A stretch of DNA of 64,000 nucleotides from Albula goreensis (Eukaryota; Chordata; Actinopteri; Albuliformes; Albulidae): the NCBI GenBank assembly GCA_022829145.1, contig CM040753.1, forward strand, positions 8,288,884-8,352,883. Reading direction: 5' to 3'. The notes under the pieces were generated by a model that saw nothing but the letters and a program-made list of their open reading frames with translations, made no database searches and was not told the origin of the DNA. Below are positions 48,793-64,000 of the stretch, in pieces. The position numbers were made by a program, and so were the translations under genes. Positions within the stretch are counted from its first letter, which is position 1, and every line of letters starts with the position of its first letter.

Positions 48793-51700
48793 GAGTGCTT
48801 GGTTTGTTTGAGTAGACACAGCAGGTATTGCATCAGTTAAATAAGAATGCAATCGTTGTACACCAGCATGTGTGCACATAAAGGTTTCCCTTCAACATGC
48901 AAACTTAAAGAAAATCTTAGTGCAGTCAAAAGAAGATTATCTGAATGGGTCTGTTTGCACTTGTCTTACATATTATCGATAATTTCTGCATGCATTGGAT
49001 TCGTAATAGTTCTGATATTTTATACAAGCAATACTTCTTGACAATAGAAAATTATAACTGTGGTGAGTGCAGTGTGCCGTAGACCAGCCATGAAGAGGTA
49101 AAGCTTTTACTCTTTCATTCAGTATGGTCCCCTATAAAATACTGACAATACACTTCATGAGTTAATATGCTCTATGTTATATATTCATCTTCCACAGGGA
49201 GTAGGTACTACTCTAATTAATGTGAGTCATTTGGCTCAATCTTGGTCCTATGTCAGTTAAATCAGTTTCCATCAGTAACTCAAAGGGCCCACAAGAATGC
49301 TCGGCAGTGTCCAAGAAAAAAATGTTTCTAGTTGGCCTCCCCGTCTAGTTTCATACTGGCAAACAGAATGCTACTGATTGTTGGATTGGTGTATTGTAAA
49401 ATTCAGTGCCAGTCTCTGGTCAGTGTGGGCTGTTAATGGTCACATATTAATTATGGCCAACTCTGTGCCAGTGCTTGAAGTCTGTATAAGGAAAGTTTTT
49501 TACCCAAAGTTGGCTTAAAATATCTATGATGAGACATTACTGTGATGTCAGAAATGGCAGGACATATACCTGTCTGATGGGATACTTTTGGAGAGATGTG
49601 GTATTGGATTAATGCATTAACACTGGCTATTGGGAGATAATGGGGTGATTACAGGGAGAGCGGTAATATGCAAGAGTTGTCCACTCTGATTGTGACCATT
49701 GGCCATTGTGTTCACTAATATCCTACACTTGACCAACACAATCTGTTTTACATGAATAAGATTACATGTCATTTACATTTGCATAATTTAATTCCATTGA
49801 GGGCAGTCTTACTCTAGACTTGATGGCTAATAATTTGAATAATGTGGACAAATATTTAATAACGTCAATCAATGAGTATATGATAATAACTAAATGGTTT
49901 ATGATATCTTAATTATGTAAGGTTTTGCTTATGTGTGTCCTCATGGTGTCTCCTGTTGATTTACATTACATTTGCTGTTACCTGAACTGGTTCAGGGAAG
50001 TGGTCTGTCAGGAACTCAGCAGAGGTACTATAAGGATAGCGAAAGGCTTCTGATCACGGATTCAGGTGATAGAATCTGAGCGTGTGTGGGTGTTTGGAAA
50101 GATGTAAGGAGTGGAAATGCAGTAACACCCTCTATTAAGTTTAATTGATGAGGGGTGTATGAAGAATTCCCTGGGCAAGCGAGACAGGGGGTGGGTCTGG
50201 CAGACAGGACAGGCCAGGAATGCGCTGAAGGTGATAAGGCGCTTTGAACGCGCGGTAGGCAAAGGCTCCCTGGCCTGGATGGTGTCTCGTCTGCTTTGAT
50301 TGGGGTCACAGAACACAGAGGCATTCTGGAATGAGACGCCCCATCAATCACAGCTGGAGACAAGACAACAAGAGGGAAGAATGAAGATCTGTGGGGGTCT
50401 TCTGTGGCAGTGCCCATTCTCTATGATGCAATGTTTGGGACAAAACATTACATAAATGGGAGACATCTCGTAAGCGTATTCACCATACTTGTAAACTTTG
50501 CTTTTTTTTAAGTTATGTAGCTTCCAAAGAAAAATGCACAAATAGCCCAGAAACACGACTCATTACTTCACAGATGATATTTTCAGCCATAAATCTATGT
50601 TTTTGACATTTATGATCTGCATAGTCCCTGGTTTGAATGTGTGTCCAGCTGTAACATCTCATACCAGTCTCAGTGCGGTTCACATCCCCAGTTCAGCTCA
50701 AACCTGGCCTCCCATGAGGGCTTTGCGGCTGCTGTTGATAGATTAGCACAATGAGCTTCTCACTGGGAAAGGCTGGCTAGTGCAGGAAAAACACCTCACA
50801 AAGGACATGCATGCTAAGGTCATGGAACAGTTATTTCCTTTCCTGGTTACTCTTAGTTACAGTTCAAGCCTGGTGAAACTCTTTCTTCCCTCCCTTTGTC
50901 TATGTAAAGCTTTGTGAGCCCTTTGACAGGGACCTCACACGCTCTCTGCTATGGTGTGCAGGGCCTGTCATGTTCTGCCTAAACCTCGAAAGACCCTGTC
51001 ATGTGTAAAATAAGGTCCACGTCACGCTTACAATGATATTTTCATTGCATGGTTATCCAGACTCTTATTGTGCCTCTACTGAGGCAATAACTGCATTGTT
51101 ATGAAGGAAGTTATTGTGTACATATCAAAGCACATACATGTGTTGCATAGCTATGCATAGCTATGTGTGTTCAGCATTCTCTAGAGACAAACTCGTTTCC
51201 CTTATTTCCTTTTTTTTTTTTTTTTTGCTTTCAATGTTACCACCAAAAGTCTGGGTGCTTTTTTGGAAAAAAAGATAAGAAAAGAGGAAAAAAACGTAAT
51301 GAGGCTGTAGCATGTATTGTAGTTCTACTAAACGCATATGGGAATTGAAAGCATTCAATCCAAATCAGAGACACATGCTGTTGAATTCTCACCCTCTCAA
51401 GTTTGAATTCAATAAACTGTTTTTGCACCTTCTATGAGGATTTCTGTTCTGGCACATGTCTGTGGTACTGTCCTGTTCCAGAGACTACTGTCTGCTTCCA
51501 GGACCATTATGTTGTTGTGGGTGGGTGTTCTTATTTTCCATGTCTTTGTCTATGTGAACCGAGAAGGCACCATCTCAAAAAAAAAAATACATATATTAAT
51601 TTGTTCAATTTAGTGAAAGGGGTAGAAAGTTTACCTCAGTTTTAAGGACATAAGTGGTCTGTTGTTTATGGTGTCTTTTAAAATTAACCAGTTTAAAGAT

Positions 51701-52274
51701 CAGGGGAAAAAGGTCACCAACAAAGCCAGGTAAAACTGGCCTGGAGGGGAAATGCCCAAAATGTCAGAGACCAGAGAAAAAGCAGTCAGTCTCTCTGCTT
51801 GTTTTCTGTCTCTCTGTTTTCTGTCCAGTTTCATGAAACAGAATACAACTGAAAATTGATGTACTTCTGAGCATCAATATATTCTGGAGTCCATGCATTA
51901 CCTAAAACAAGGTTATGCAATGCTTCCCAGTGTCCAATTTCATGTTTCTTCTTAAATATGTGTATATAAGTGCTTTGAAAGAGGGGAATTCATTTTTGCT
52001 CCGATGCATAGTATTAAAATACATTTAATGCATGCACAAATGTGTACATGCATGCATTACGTCTGCATGACATATAATATATCTTCTTTCCCAGAATTTA
52101 CCCTTTGCACTCTATATGGGATGAGTCAACCTTTAAGTGAAATGTGATATAAACTATTCTGTAGACTAATGTAACTTTTAAAGGTAATTTAATATAGTGG
52201 CATGATGCAGAATGACACAGCATTTCATTTAAGAGTATTATATAATTGCCTGTGACTATGTGGAGACTGAAACA

Positions 52275-57039
<4,765 letters not shown>

Positions 57040-57940
57040 TGGCAGAGGGGGGTGGCTCTCATTGTTGTTTCCAAATGACACTATCACCAGTGAAATGGGC
57101 TCATTACAATCACTCTGGCCATAATAAACTTGGAGACAAGGACACTTTGTGTGTTAATGACAGTGCACCTGCATAACCCAGAGTGGAATCAGTCAAAATG
57201 GCCCAGAACACGATAAAGGCGAATCACTGCTCAAATCATATTTATTGGAATGCTATTTAAATGGAATACAAGATTAGTGTTCATTTAATTAACATCATGC
57301 AGAATGACTTTGAGAAATAAATGCTGGTTTGCATATGAAAGCACTGCAGTCATCAGAGCACAGTGTCTCCTGTCCAGGGAGCCTGTATTTTCCTCATTGT
57401 GCCAGGTATTATAGGCCTGCAAATCAATCAGGCCCTGTTCTAATCAGCCCTACTCACATCACTCTCCAAATAAATGACACCCCTCAGAAAGCTAAATCAA
57501 TAGTGGATAAGGTCTCTCCCTTTCCCGGCCTGAGGCCTCCTCCAGAGTGAGCTGGTTGCTCTTTCCTTTAAAGTGATTTGCTTTCTGTCCAGTGCCAGTC
57601 TTGGCCTCTCCTTTTCTGTTACTATTATTTTTTTAAATGTCACTCAGTAACCCTGACAGGCAGGGGAGGAAGCTGTACCCATCAGGCCGAATCACTGCTG
57701 TCCTCCTCCGCACTCATAACCCAGGACGTCTGAAAGCAGAGGCTGAGCTGGGCTTGGTACAGCTGGGGTCCATTTGCATGTTCTCTCCCATAAAGGCTCC
57801 ATGTTAATTATGGGTTACCTGTGTCCCACTGGCCATACATGGAGCCACCACCCACAGAGCCAATCTAATCTGTTTGCAGGAACCTCTACAGCAGTAATTA
57901 TCCTCCGGTCCTTTGAGCACAGAGGAGAACAGGCACTGTG
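57040..57940. promoter_or_regulatory. Candidate conserved non-coding elements (enhancer-like block)
   Basis: About 900 bp with even composition and hardly any simple repeats. It includes TTAATTAAC near 57285, repeated CAAATAAATGAC/AAATCAATC homeodomain-like words, a POU octamer ATTTGCAT near 57772 followed within 60 bp by TTAATTATGG, and AGTAATTATCC near 57892. This motif density and the absence of frames resemble vertebrate developmental enhancers. Only texture and motifs support this; conservation is not visible here. Confidence 0.25.
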
Positions 57941-60900
57941 CCCATGATGTTTAGTTTAAAAAAATCTGCTGCCGGGACTAGGCCTTGCTTAGCGTTCTGG
58001 ATGGTTTTCCATAAAAGGATGAGACTGGATGTTGGGAGGGCCTCATTCTTCATCCTGTTAACAATGATTCACCCAATGAGTAATGTGCAGTTCAAGGCTC
58101 TTCAAACGATATTCATTCATTATTCACTCCGTGAGTATGCAGTGGCTGGCCATGCTCCCGCCACACCTACTTTTTGCGGACGTATTACATGTTATGATTT
58201 GAAATGTTTGCCCAGTTTTTTTTTCACTCGTCTCTCGCTCCTTGGGATAAACAAACATTGAGAGTGCAGGGAGTGAGCAGTTCTGTATTTTGTGATGTTT
58301 TTTTCATTTGGTGTTATATTTAGCGGAGGGTAGTAAAAAAAAAAAAAAAACCTCAGTCATATCTCCCATCAGTTCACCTCTTGCTTTTACTTAAGACAGC
58401 CTCATCTGAGTTTGATGTATTAGATAACAAAAAACTATGCTTTTAGAGAGAAATTCAGAAGAAAAATACAGGAAAGTCATACACACCTAAGCTCTGTCAA
58501 GGCCTTCTTCTCAGACGATATCACAGCTGATGGGGGTTATATTGCTGTAATGTCTTATTACCTCTTGTTCTGTTTATGTTTAGAACTATGCTAATTGGCT
58601 TTTATTTTGGCATGCTTTATTTATGGGATTTAATTATGTTTACTATTGAATTACTTTACCTTAACTTTATTTATAGACCATTTCTTTATGTGCTGTGTAT
58701 ATGGTCTATTGTTATTGCTTCAACTTAAACAGCAATCCAGCTCATGACAGACCCTGTGCGCTCAATGTAAACGGGACATCTACGAGTTATACTGAGGCAT
58801 GCAAATATTGCACATTAAACCTTTATAGACCTGTTGAATGCTTTTCATATGAAGTATTAAAGCTCTTATGGGATTGTTTTGATACGAAACACCCCAGAAT
58901 ATTGCTGAGTTTGTTTTCTCGTTTTATCCGCCATGTAATCATAATAAAACACACCTCTATAAAGCATCATGGTTTTACATTCTTCACTGGAAAATTATTA
59001 TTATTATTAGCTGAAATGCTTTATAGACCTGTTTACATACTGATCATCTGAACATGGTGGCTTCACAGAGAAAGACTTCACAAACGTATGTCATATAACT
59101 ATTATTTTTATTATTATTATTGTTATTATTGTTATTATAAAGTTTCCTTCTAACACTGCCCCTTTCCTCTTCTTTGTGGTGAAGAAGCATTGAACCTGTG
59201 AAAGTATATCCATCTAATCTGAAAAAGATCACATTAGTTGATTTACCCAGCACTAATTATATCATGACTTGCAGCTCAAAAGATCCAGGTCAGCGATTGC
59301 TGCCTCAGCACTATTTTTATTAAATATAACCCCTGTGACAGAAATACATGTAACATTTATAAGGTCAGTGTACAGTTTGTATTTTCATACAGCATGACAT
59401 AGAATTCCAAACGCTTTTTGATGAGGGGATCATGCCTCCGGTCAGGCAGCATGCTTTCTTTCACGCATGTAACCTTGGGCAAAGCATCATTTTAGATTTG
59501 CCCTTAATCTTTGTCATGTCAAAGCTGTCAAGTTTCTACAAAGAATAAAACAATAAAGGAGAAACACAGTTCAGATAGAGCGTATTCCAAGGAGAGAAGT
59601 GAATGTTGTGTGGCGTCTATACAGCAGAGAAGAAAATGACAAAGCGCAGAGAAGACAGTGAATGGAAACGATTTGATGTGAAATGTGTGGTACTCAGGCA
59701 CATCATAGAGGCTGTAGTTTTCAGTTAGTCTGTCACAACGTCATCTGATCTCCTCAGATGCTTCAGCGGCCCAGGGCACCGTGGAGCCAGATGGCTTCCT
59801 TATTTCACGGGTTGCCATGGTTACATAACAGCGCTGACCACACGGAACCGTACACAGCAGTTTTCCTTTCAGCGGTGATGCTGCGGTTCGCAAAATAAAC
59901 ACGTTTCCACACACTAAAGTTTTGATTTACTTCAGCATGCAGTCTGTACAATAGGCATGGAGGACACTGGAACAGGAACATGAAAGACACATGGGAGGGG
60001 ACCTCTCATGAATGACAGGTTGCAGAATTGTAAACGTCCTGATTGTGTCAACCTAAAAGAACACTTGTATATGGACATTTAGAGAAGCTCTGACCAGCAT
60101 TCTCTGCTTGGTAATATCCGATGGAAAGAGAGAGAGAGACAGGGTGAGAGAGAGAGAAAAAACTATTAGAGTAGAAAATAAATTGACTCCGTAGAGTAAT
60201 TCCTTATTCTGTAGGAACTGGATAGAACTCTTTGATCTTGATAATTTTGATCTGGTCCTGTAGTTGTTGAATTATAATATTATGCATTTATTTCAGCAAA
60301 AAAAGCCCTTGGTGATTTTGTTAATCCTTTAAAGGAAAATTAAAATCATAATTCAGAGAGATTTTCTCTTTTTTTCTGAACAGTAATTATGAAATAAAAT
60401 ACTCTTTTTAATCTTTCACCCGCAGGCTTTGGTGAACCTGTGTGTTCTGACCCAGAGGCCTGACATGATCTCAGATCAGTCTCACCCCCAGGTTAAGCCG
60501 TGCTTAGATGTGTTATGGCTCACCGGATTTCTTTACAGTCTGGCAGAGTCTCGCAGGGCCCCACCCACATGCACACCTTCTGTGCCCCGACATGACAGCA
60601 GTGCTGAATCTGTACTAAAAGCACCAGAAGCAAACTGCACTGGCAAAGGGAGGCAATGACCCATTAACCAGCCAAGAGCTTATATTCCCCTGTATTCATG
60701 TGTTTCCCTGACTTTAATGTTACACAGACTTTAATGACCATTCCACAGACTTTAATGTTACACATTGTCCCATTTTTCTGTCTGCTCTCTGGTGGCATGG
60801 TCAGAAGCAGACACTTTGGAGGCAGCTTCTCCCATGTGACCCCCCCCCACCACCACCTCCGACTGAGTGCTGTTAGATATTATGTTCTGTAGATGGTGAT

Positions 60901-61099
60901 GCAACAAGAATTTCAGACTGCAAGCCATTCTGCACACAACACACATGAGACGTGTTTACTGACAGATCACCAGCACTTTGCATGGTGAGAACAACAAATG
61001 GCTGATGCATCAGCAAAGCATAACAGAAATATGACCATGTGATGATTACATGCACATACATATATGTAATGCCAGACCACAGCCCCCTCCACCGCATGC
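57941..61099. other. Unique non-coding stretch
   Basis: About 3.2 kb with no supported gene. It includes an A-run at 58336-58351, a TTA/TTG trinucleotide run at 59101-59139, a short GA-rich patch at 60124-60160, and three copies of GACTTTAATG at 60710, 60728 and 60748 (small tandem of 18-20 bp). A CTCF-like motif with one core mismatch (CCACCAGAGAGCAG, minus strand) is at 60782-60795. Confidence 0.5.
59101..59139. repeat. (TTA)n trinucleotide repeat, imperfect
   Basis: ATT/TTA units with two G interruptions (TTG) and one T-run. Short low-complexity sequence. Confidence 0.88.
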
Positions 61100-61119
61100 T
61101 TTCTCTCTGTCTGTCTCTC

Positions 61120-61198
<79 letters not shown>
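61100..61198. repeat. Compound microsatellite (CTGT)n(CT)n(CA)n
   Basis: CT-rich start, about eight CTGT units, then (CT)8 and (CA)15 without a break. The plus strand is all pyrimidine except for G until the CA block begins at about 61168. Confidence 0.96.
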
Positions 61199-61199
<1 letters not shown>

Positions 61200-61402
61200 C
61201 TCCAGAAGTTTCACAGTGATACAGAGACCCAGCTGTTGTTGTGGAGCCCGTTCCCATACACTTTCCATCCAGTGAAAACAGTGGAAAAGGACACTTTCCC
61301 ATCAGTGCCTCGGAGGAGCCCTTTAACCCCAGGAAATAGTGAGCAAATACTACAGGCAGCCGTCTGCTCTGTGCAGGGTGGATGAGGCGGGGGGCATGGG
61401 GC
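61199..61402. other. Unique spacer
   Basis: Single-copy sequence between the compound microsatellite and the hAT-type element. G-rich near its right end. No gene seen. Confidence 0.6.
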
Positions 61403-61606
61403 CAGGGGGCGGAGCCAGGATTTTTTGACTGGGGTGACCCAAGTGGGGCACAGGCCCAAGCCAGGATGGTTTTTCAGATGAGGGGGGTGGGGCACCAACA
61501 AATAAGGTGCTGACCTCAAACTGGAATATGAAAACTTTCAAACATTTTCCATGCAACTTGAACCACAATTGTGACAGAAGTTTCCAAATACAGTTATGAT
61601 TCATGA

Positions 61607-61658
<52 letters not shown>

Positions 61659-61865
61659 GCAATTCCTTGTAACTATTACCTTACCTTTTGTCTTCAAACT
61701 GCAGAAATGTGTCCTCTGTATTCTTAGAATGTATTTGCATTGCATATGTCTGTTTTTGGCAAACTATGATTGACATTAGTCTGAACTGTTGGAAATCAGG
61801 GGGCACCCAGAGAGGCCAATCAGATTTCAGCAGGTGCTGAAATCTCTCCGTTGGCTCCACCCCTG
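61403..61865. mobile_element. 463-bp hAT-type MITE
   Basis: The left end reads CAGGGGGCGGAGCCA and the right end, on the other strand, reads CAGGGGTGGAGCCA, so the terminal inverted repeats agree apart from one base insertion and one C/T change. Flanking octamers CATGGGGC (61395-61402) and CAGGGGGC (61866-61873) match at 7 of 8 positions, as expected of the 8-bp target duplication made by hAT transposases. The interior has no transposase frame, so the element is non-autonomous. It contains an AT/AC/AT microsatellite at 61607-61658. The family name is not known to me; CAGGGG-type ends with 8-bp duplications are characteristic of hAT elements. Confidence 0.8.
61607..61658. repeat. (AT)n(AC)n(AT)n microsatellite inside the hAT MITE
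   Basis: A pure AC block of about 16 units is flanked on both sides by AT blocks, giving near-symmetric outer arms that can pair with one another around the AC core. Confidence 0.95.
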
Positions 61866-62039
61866 CAGGGGGCTGTGTGTGTGGAACAGATCTGAAGAGA
61901 ATGTCCCTGAATTGCATTATGATACCTGAGCTAACTTTGAGCATGGGTTAACAGAATGCCCAAGAAATGTTACATTTGCGTCTCACTTTATCTGTGTGTC
62001 ATCTCAAAATGTATACCACATGAAATCATAAAAAGTAGT

Positions 62040-62200
62040 CAGTTGAAGTATATTGGCTAAAGCACTGGTGTATGGGCCAGGGGGTTGTGAGTTTGAATCC
62101 CATGTGGATCCCTGGTGACATGCTTTTGGCTGCTATGCCTCATCTGCTGCAGGAAATCTCCAGCAGTGTAAATGATACTGTACACCATACAGAATGTGAG
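62040..62200 (+). mobile_element. tRNA-derived SINE head and partial body
   Basis: TGGCTAAAGCACTGG at 62054-62068 fits an RNA polymerase III A box, and AGTTTGAATCCC at 62090-62101 fits a B box with small changes from GGTTCGANTCC. The 36-base gap between box starts is slightly shorter than in a true tRNA. The flanking bases do not form a proper tRNA cloverleaf by eye, so this is a SINE promoter and not a functional tRNA gene. About 100 bases of body follow, but I could not define a 3' tail or target duplication; the end is approximate. The family is not identified. Confidence 0.5.
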
Positions 62201-64000
62201 GAATGTGTGAAGCATTATTGTACCTTTCCCTCCACAGGGGTGTAATAGACCTAAAATCCACAGGAACCTTTTTACAAGATTCTGTATGCTTTATGGTTGA
62301 CTTGAAAAAAAGTGTTTCTTTACTTTCATTTCAGCACGGATTTCAGCAGCCACCAGCCACACGACATGTTTGTATCCAAGAAGGTAAATATAAATGTTTA
62401 GCTTGAGGAACAGAAAGAAAACTCTAACTCTAACTAACATGATGCCATGTATTGTGATCCTGTTTTTCTGTACTGTTTGGGCTGAAAATAATTCAAGATT
62501 TTAGTTGAAAGACTATGAAAACTTTTAAAGATGTTATGTGTCACAGAAACAAGTGATATCTGGGATATTGCACTGAGATAATTCCAATTGAATAAAGTCC
62601 CTGTGGCTTTCATAACTATTAAGTAGCCTTTGGTAGAAATCAGAAACATATGTCTTTAATTTCATCAGTGCCAGCCTTAAGCTGGCAAAAATAAAACAGT
62701 TTATGTAACTGCAAGGAACATTGGCATCTACAAAGCCACAGAGTGTAACCTGGTGTAAAAATAAGCAGAAATGAGGAGCGGACAGATGCCTGCTCCATGC
62801 AGAGGACGGCTTAAGTAAAAGTAACTCAGTGGTTTTGGAATGTTCAGGCCCCTCTGTGAAGGAAGGAGGCAGCCATTGTGTGGGAAAGCAGGAGAGTGTA
62901 ATCCTTTTCTTTCTGATCACACTGGCTGTGTGTGCGAGTGCGCCTGGGCATGACCGGCTCCTTTGGCAGGCTGCTGCGCCGCCGCTGTGAGACTCCTCGC
63001 TGAGGTTTACCCGTAAGTCGGATGATCCAGTGCTGCGTGGGCCCTGGGGTTTCCACCACGCTGGGTGATTTGAGCCTACAGGCCGGGGAGGGCAATATCC
63101 TGCCAGTAGCTTCCCGTAGGAACACAAACAGGACGTGCTGTTCCTACCCATTCCACAGCTGTGACTCAGAGCCCCACGTGCCGTAGGGGGATATCCCTGC
63201 TGGCTCCACCCAGAGCACCCGATACCCAGCGCCTGTGGCAGGAAGCCCTCGGTGTGTCAGGGGTAGAGATGGGGGTGAGAGGGCACTGGAGTAGACTAGC
63301 ATGTGTTGGGTTAGGGTAATGCTAACTCCAGGGCAGACTGTCATCTACCACTCTGAGCTGACCATGTACACACAGTGAGGGGGCTTTCCATTTTTCACTG
63401 CAGTCCCCTCTTACCGGAAGACCACAGCCTCCTGGGTAGGTTTGTGCAAGTCCAAGTTATCAAATTTAATTAATCATCATCTTATAATCTGGTCAGGGTG
63501 CCAGGTTCTTTTTTTAAGATGCACCGTTTCCTGGAATTACCTGGAATTACTGATAAATGGCCAGGGCACTTCTAAGCTATTACTTTAAGTGGTTTTTTAT
63601 TCAGTCTCATTACTTTTTAAACAGGACAGGAAGTAGCATAAAAATGTATTTTTAATCCTGACATTGTTCGACCTGCTTTAGCACAAGTGGATGGACTGAA
63701 AAAGTAGTTTTGCTTAACTGCTTTTATATGTCTTGTTTTGGCCTTTATTTTATTTTTTACACCAGAAGTGAGAAGTTAAACAAACAGAGTAATGTTGAAG
63801 TTAAAAGAAGGTGATTTCTCAGGCTGTGCTTTGTCTGTAAGTGACATGACAATAGGGATTCTCTGAGACTTAATCTGACAGCGCTGTCAGTGGGGAGGAA
63901 GGAAACAGAGGGGTCCTGTGTCTCCGTGTGAACAGCTCCTCATTCGCCATCGCCGTGAGCCAAGGGCGCTGACACTGACACAGGAAGCTCATGTCTCCAT
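62201..64000. other. Unique non-coding right edge
   Basis: About 1.8 kb. The 205-codon minus frame at 62534-63151 matches no protein I know and overlaps a second long frame; the region 62930-63250 is GC- and CpG-richer than the rest, which by itself lengthens open frames. A short interval at 62335-62383 has good splice-like borders (see findings). CTGGAATTAC is duplicated in tandem at 63532-63552. Confidence 0.5.

Noticed and set aside
62534-63151. 205-codon minus-strand frame
   Set aside because: No known family, overlapping frames, and located in a GC-richer patch where stops are rarer. A homology search would be needed to revive it.

Overview
The window reads as vertebrate nuclear DNA, most likely from a ray-finned fish, and I find no gene in it that I can name. 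Reasons for the fish call are inference: AT-rich unique sequence, very long pure dinucleotide arrays such as (CA)53 and compound CA/TA/GA tracts, short non-autonomous DNA transposons with clear terminal inverted repeats, and a tRNA-derived SINE head. Open reading frames are short, start and stop at random, match no protein family I know, and the longest lie in tandem repeats whose period is a multiple of three. This looks like a gene desert or the inside of one or more very large introns.

Layout from left to right. A 48-bp minisatellite (401-1282) is followed by a GA tract and a G-rich quadruplex candidate. A 340-bp pogo-like MITE with TA target duplication lies at 6206-6545. A GA/CA/GA microsatellite cluster with a long homopurine tract occupies 8707-9148. 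Around 12.7-13.0 kb is a regulatory-looking unique block, then a degraded fish interspersed repeat and three places with CTCF-like motifs (15.8, 17.6 and 21.2 kb). A 58-bp minisatellite with hairpin-forming units lies at 22366-23083. A local CpG cluster with a well-placed ATG and a donor-like site lies at about 26.1-26.3 kb. The 26-52 kb part is unique AT-rich DNA with quadruplex candidates, a 15-bp tandem array (38451-38567), an alternating purine-pyrimidine tract (38851-38980) and a tripartite compound microsatellite (52277-52432). The 57.0-57.95 kb part looks like enhancer sequence. The right end holds a CTGT/CT/CA microsatellite, a 463-bp hAT-type MITE with an 8-bp target duplication (61403-61865) and a tRNA-derived SINE (about 62040-62200).

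No exciting new biological system is evident. The strongest sequence-level observations are the two MITEs with intact ends, the hairpin structure of the 58-bp minisatellite with a copy that has lost most of its loop, and the twelve miR-124-type 8-mer sites that an antisense transcript of the 48-bp minisatellite would carry. A few intervals bounded by plausible splice signals are given as weak exon candidates among the findings, because many such pairs are expected by chance in 64 kb.
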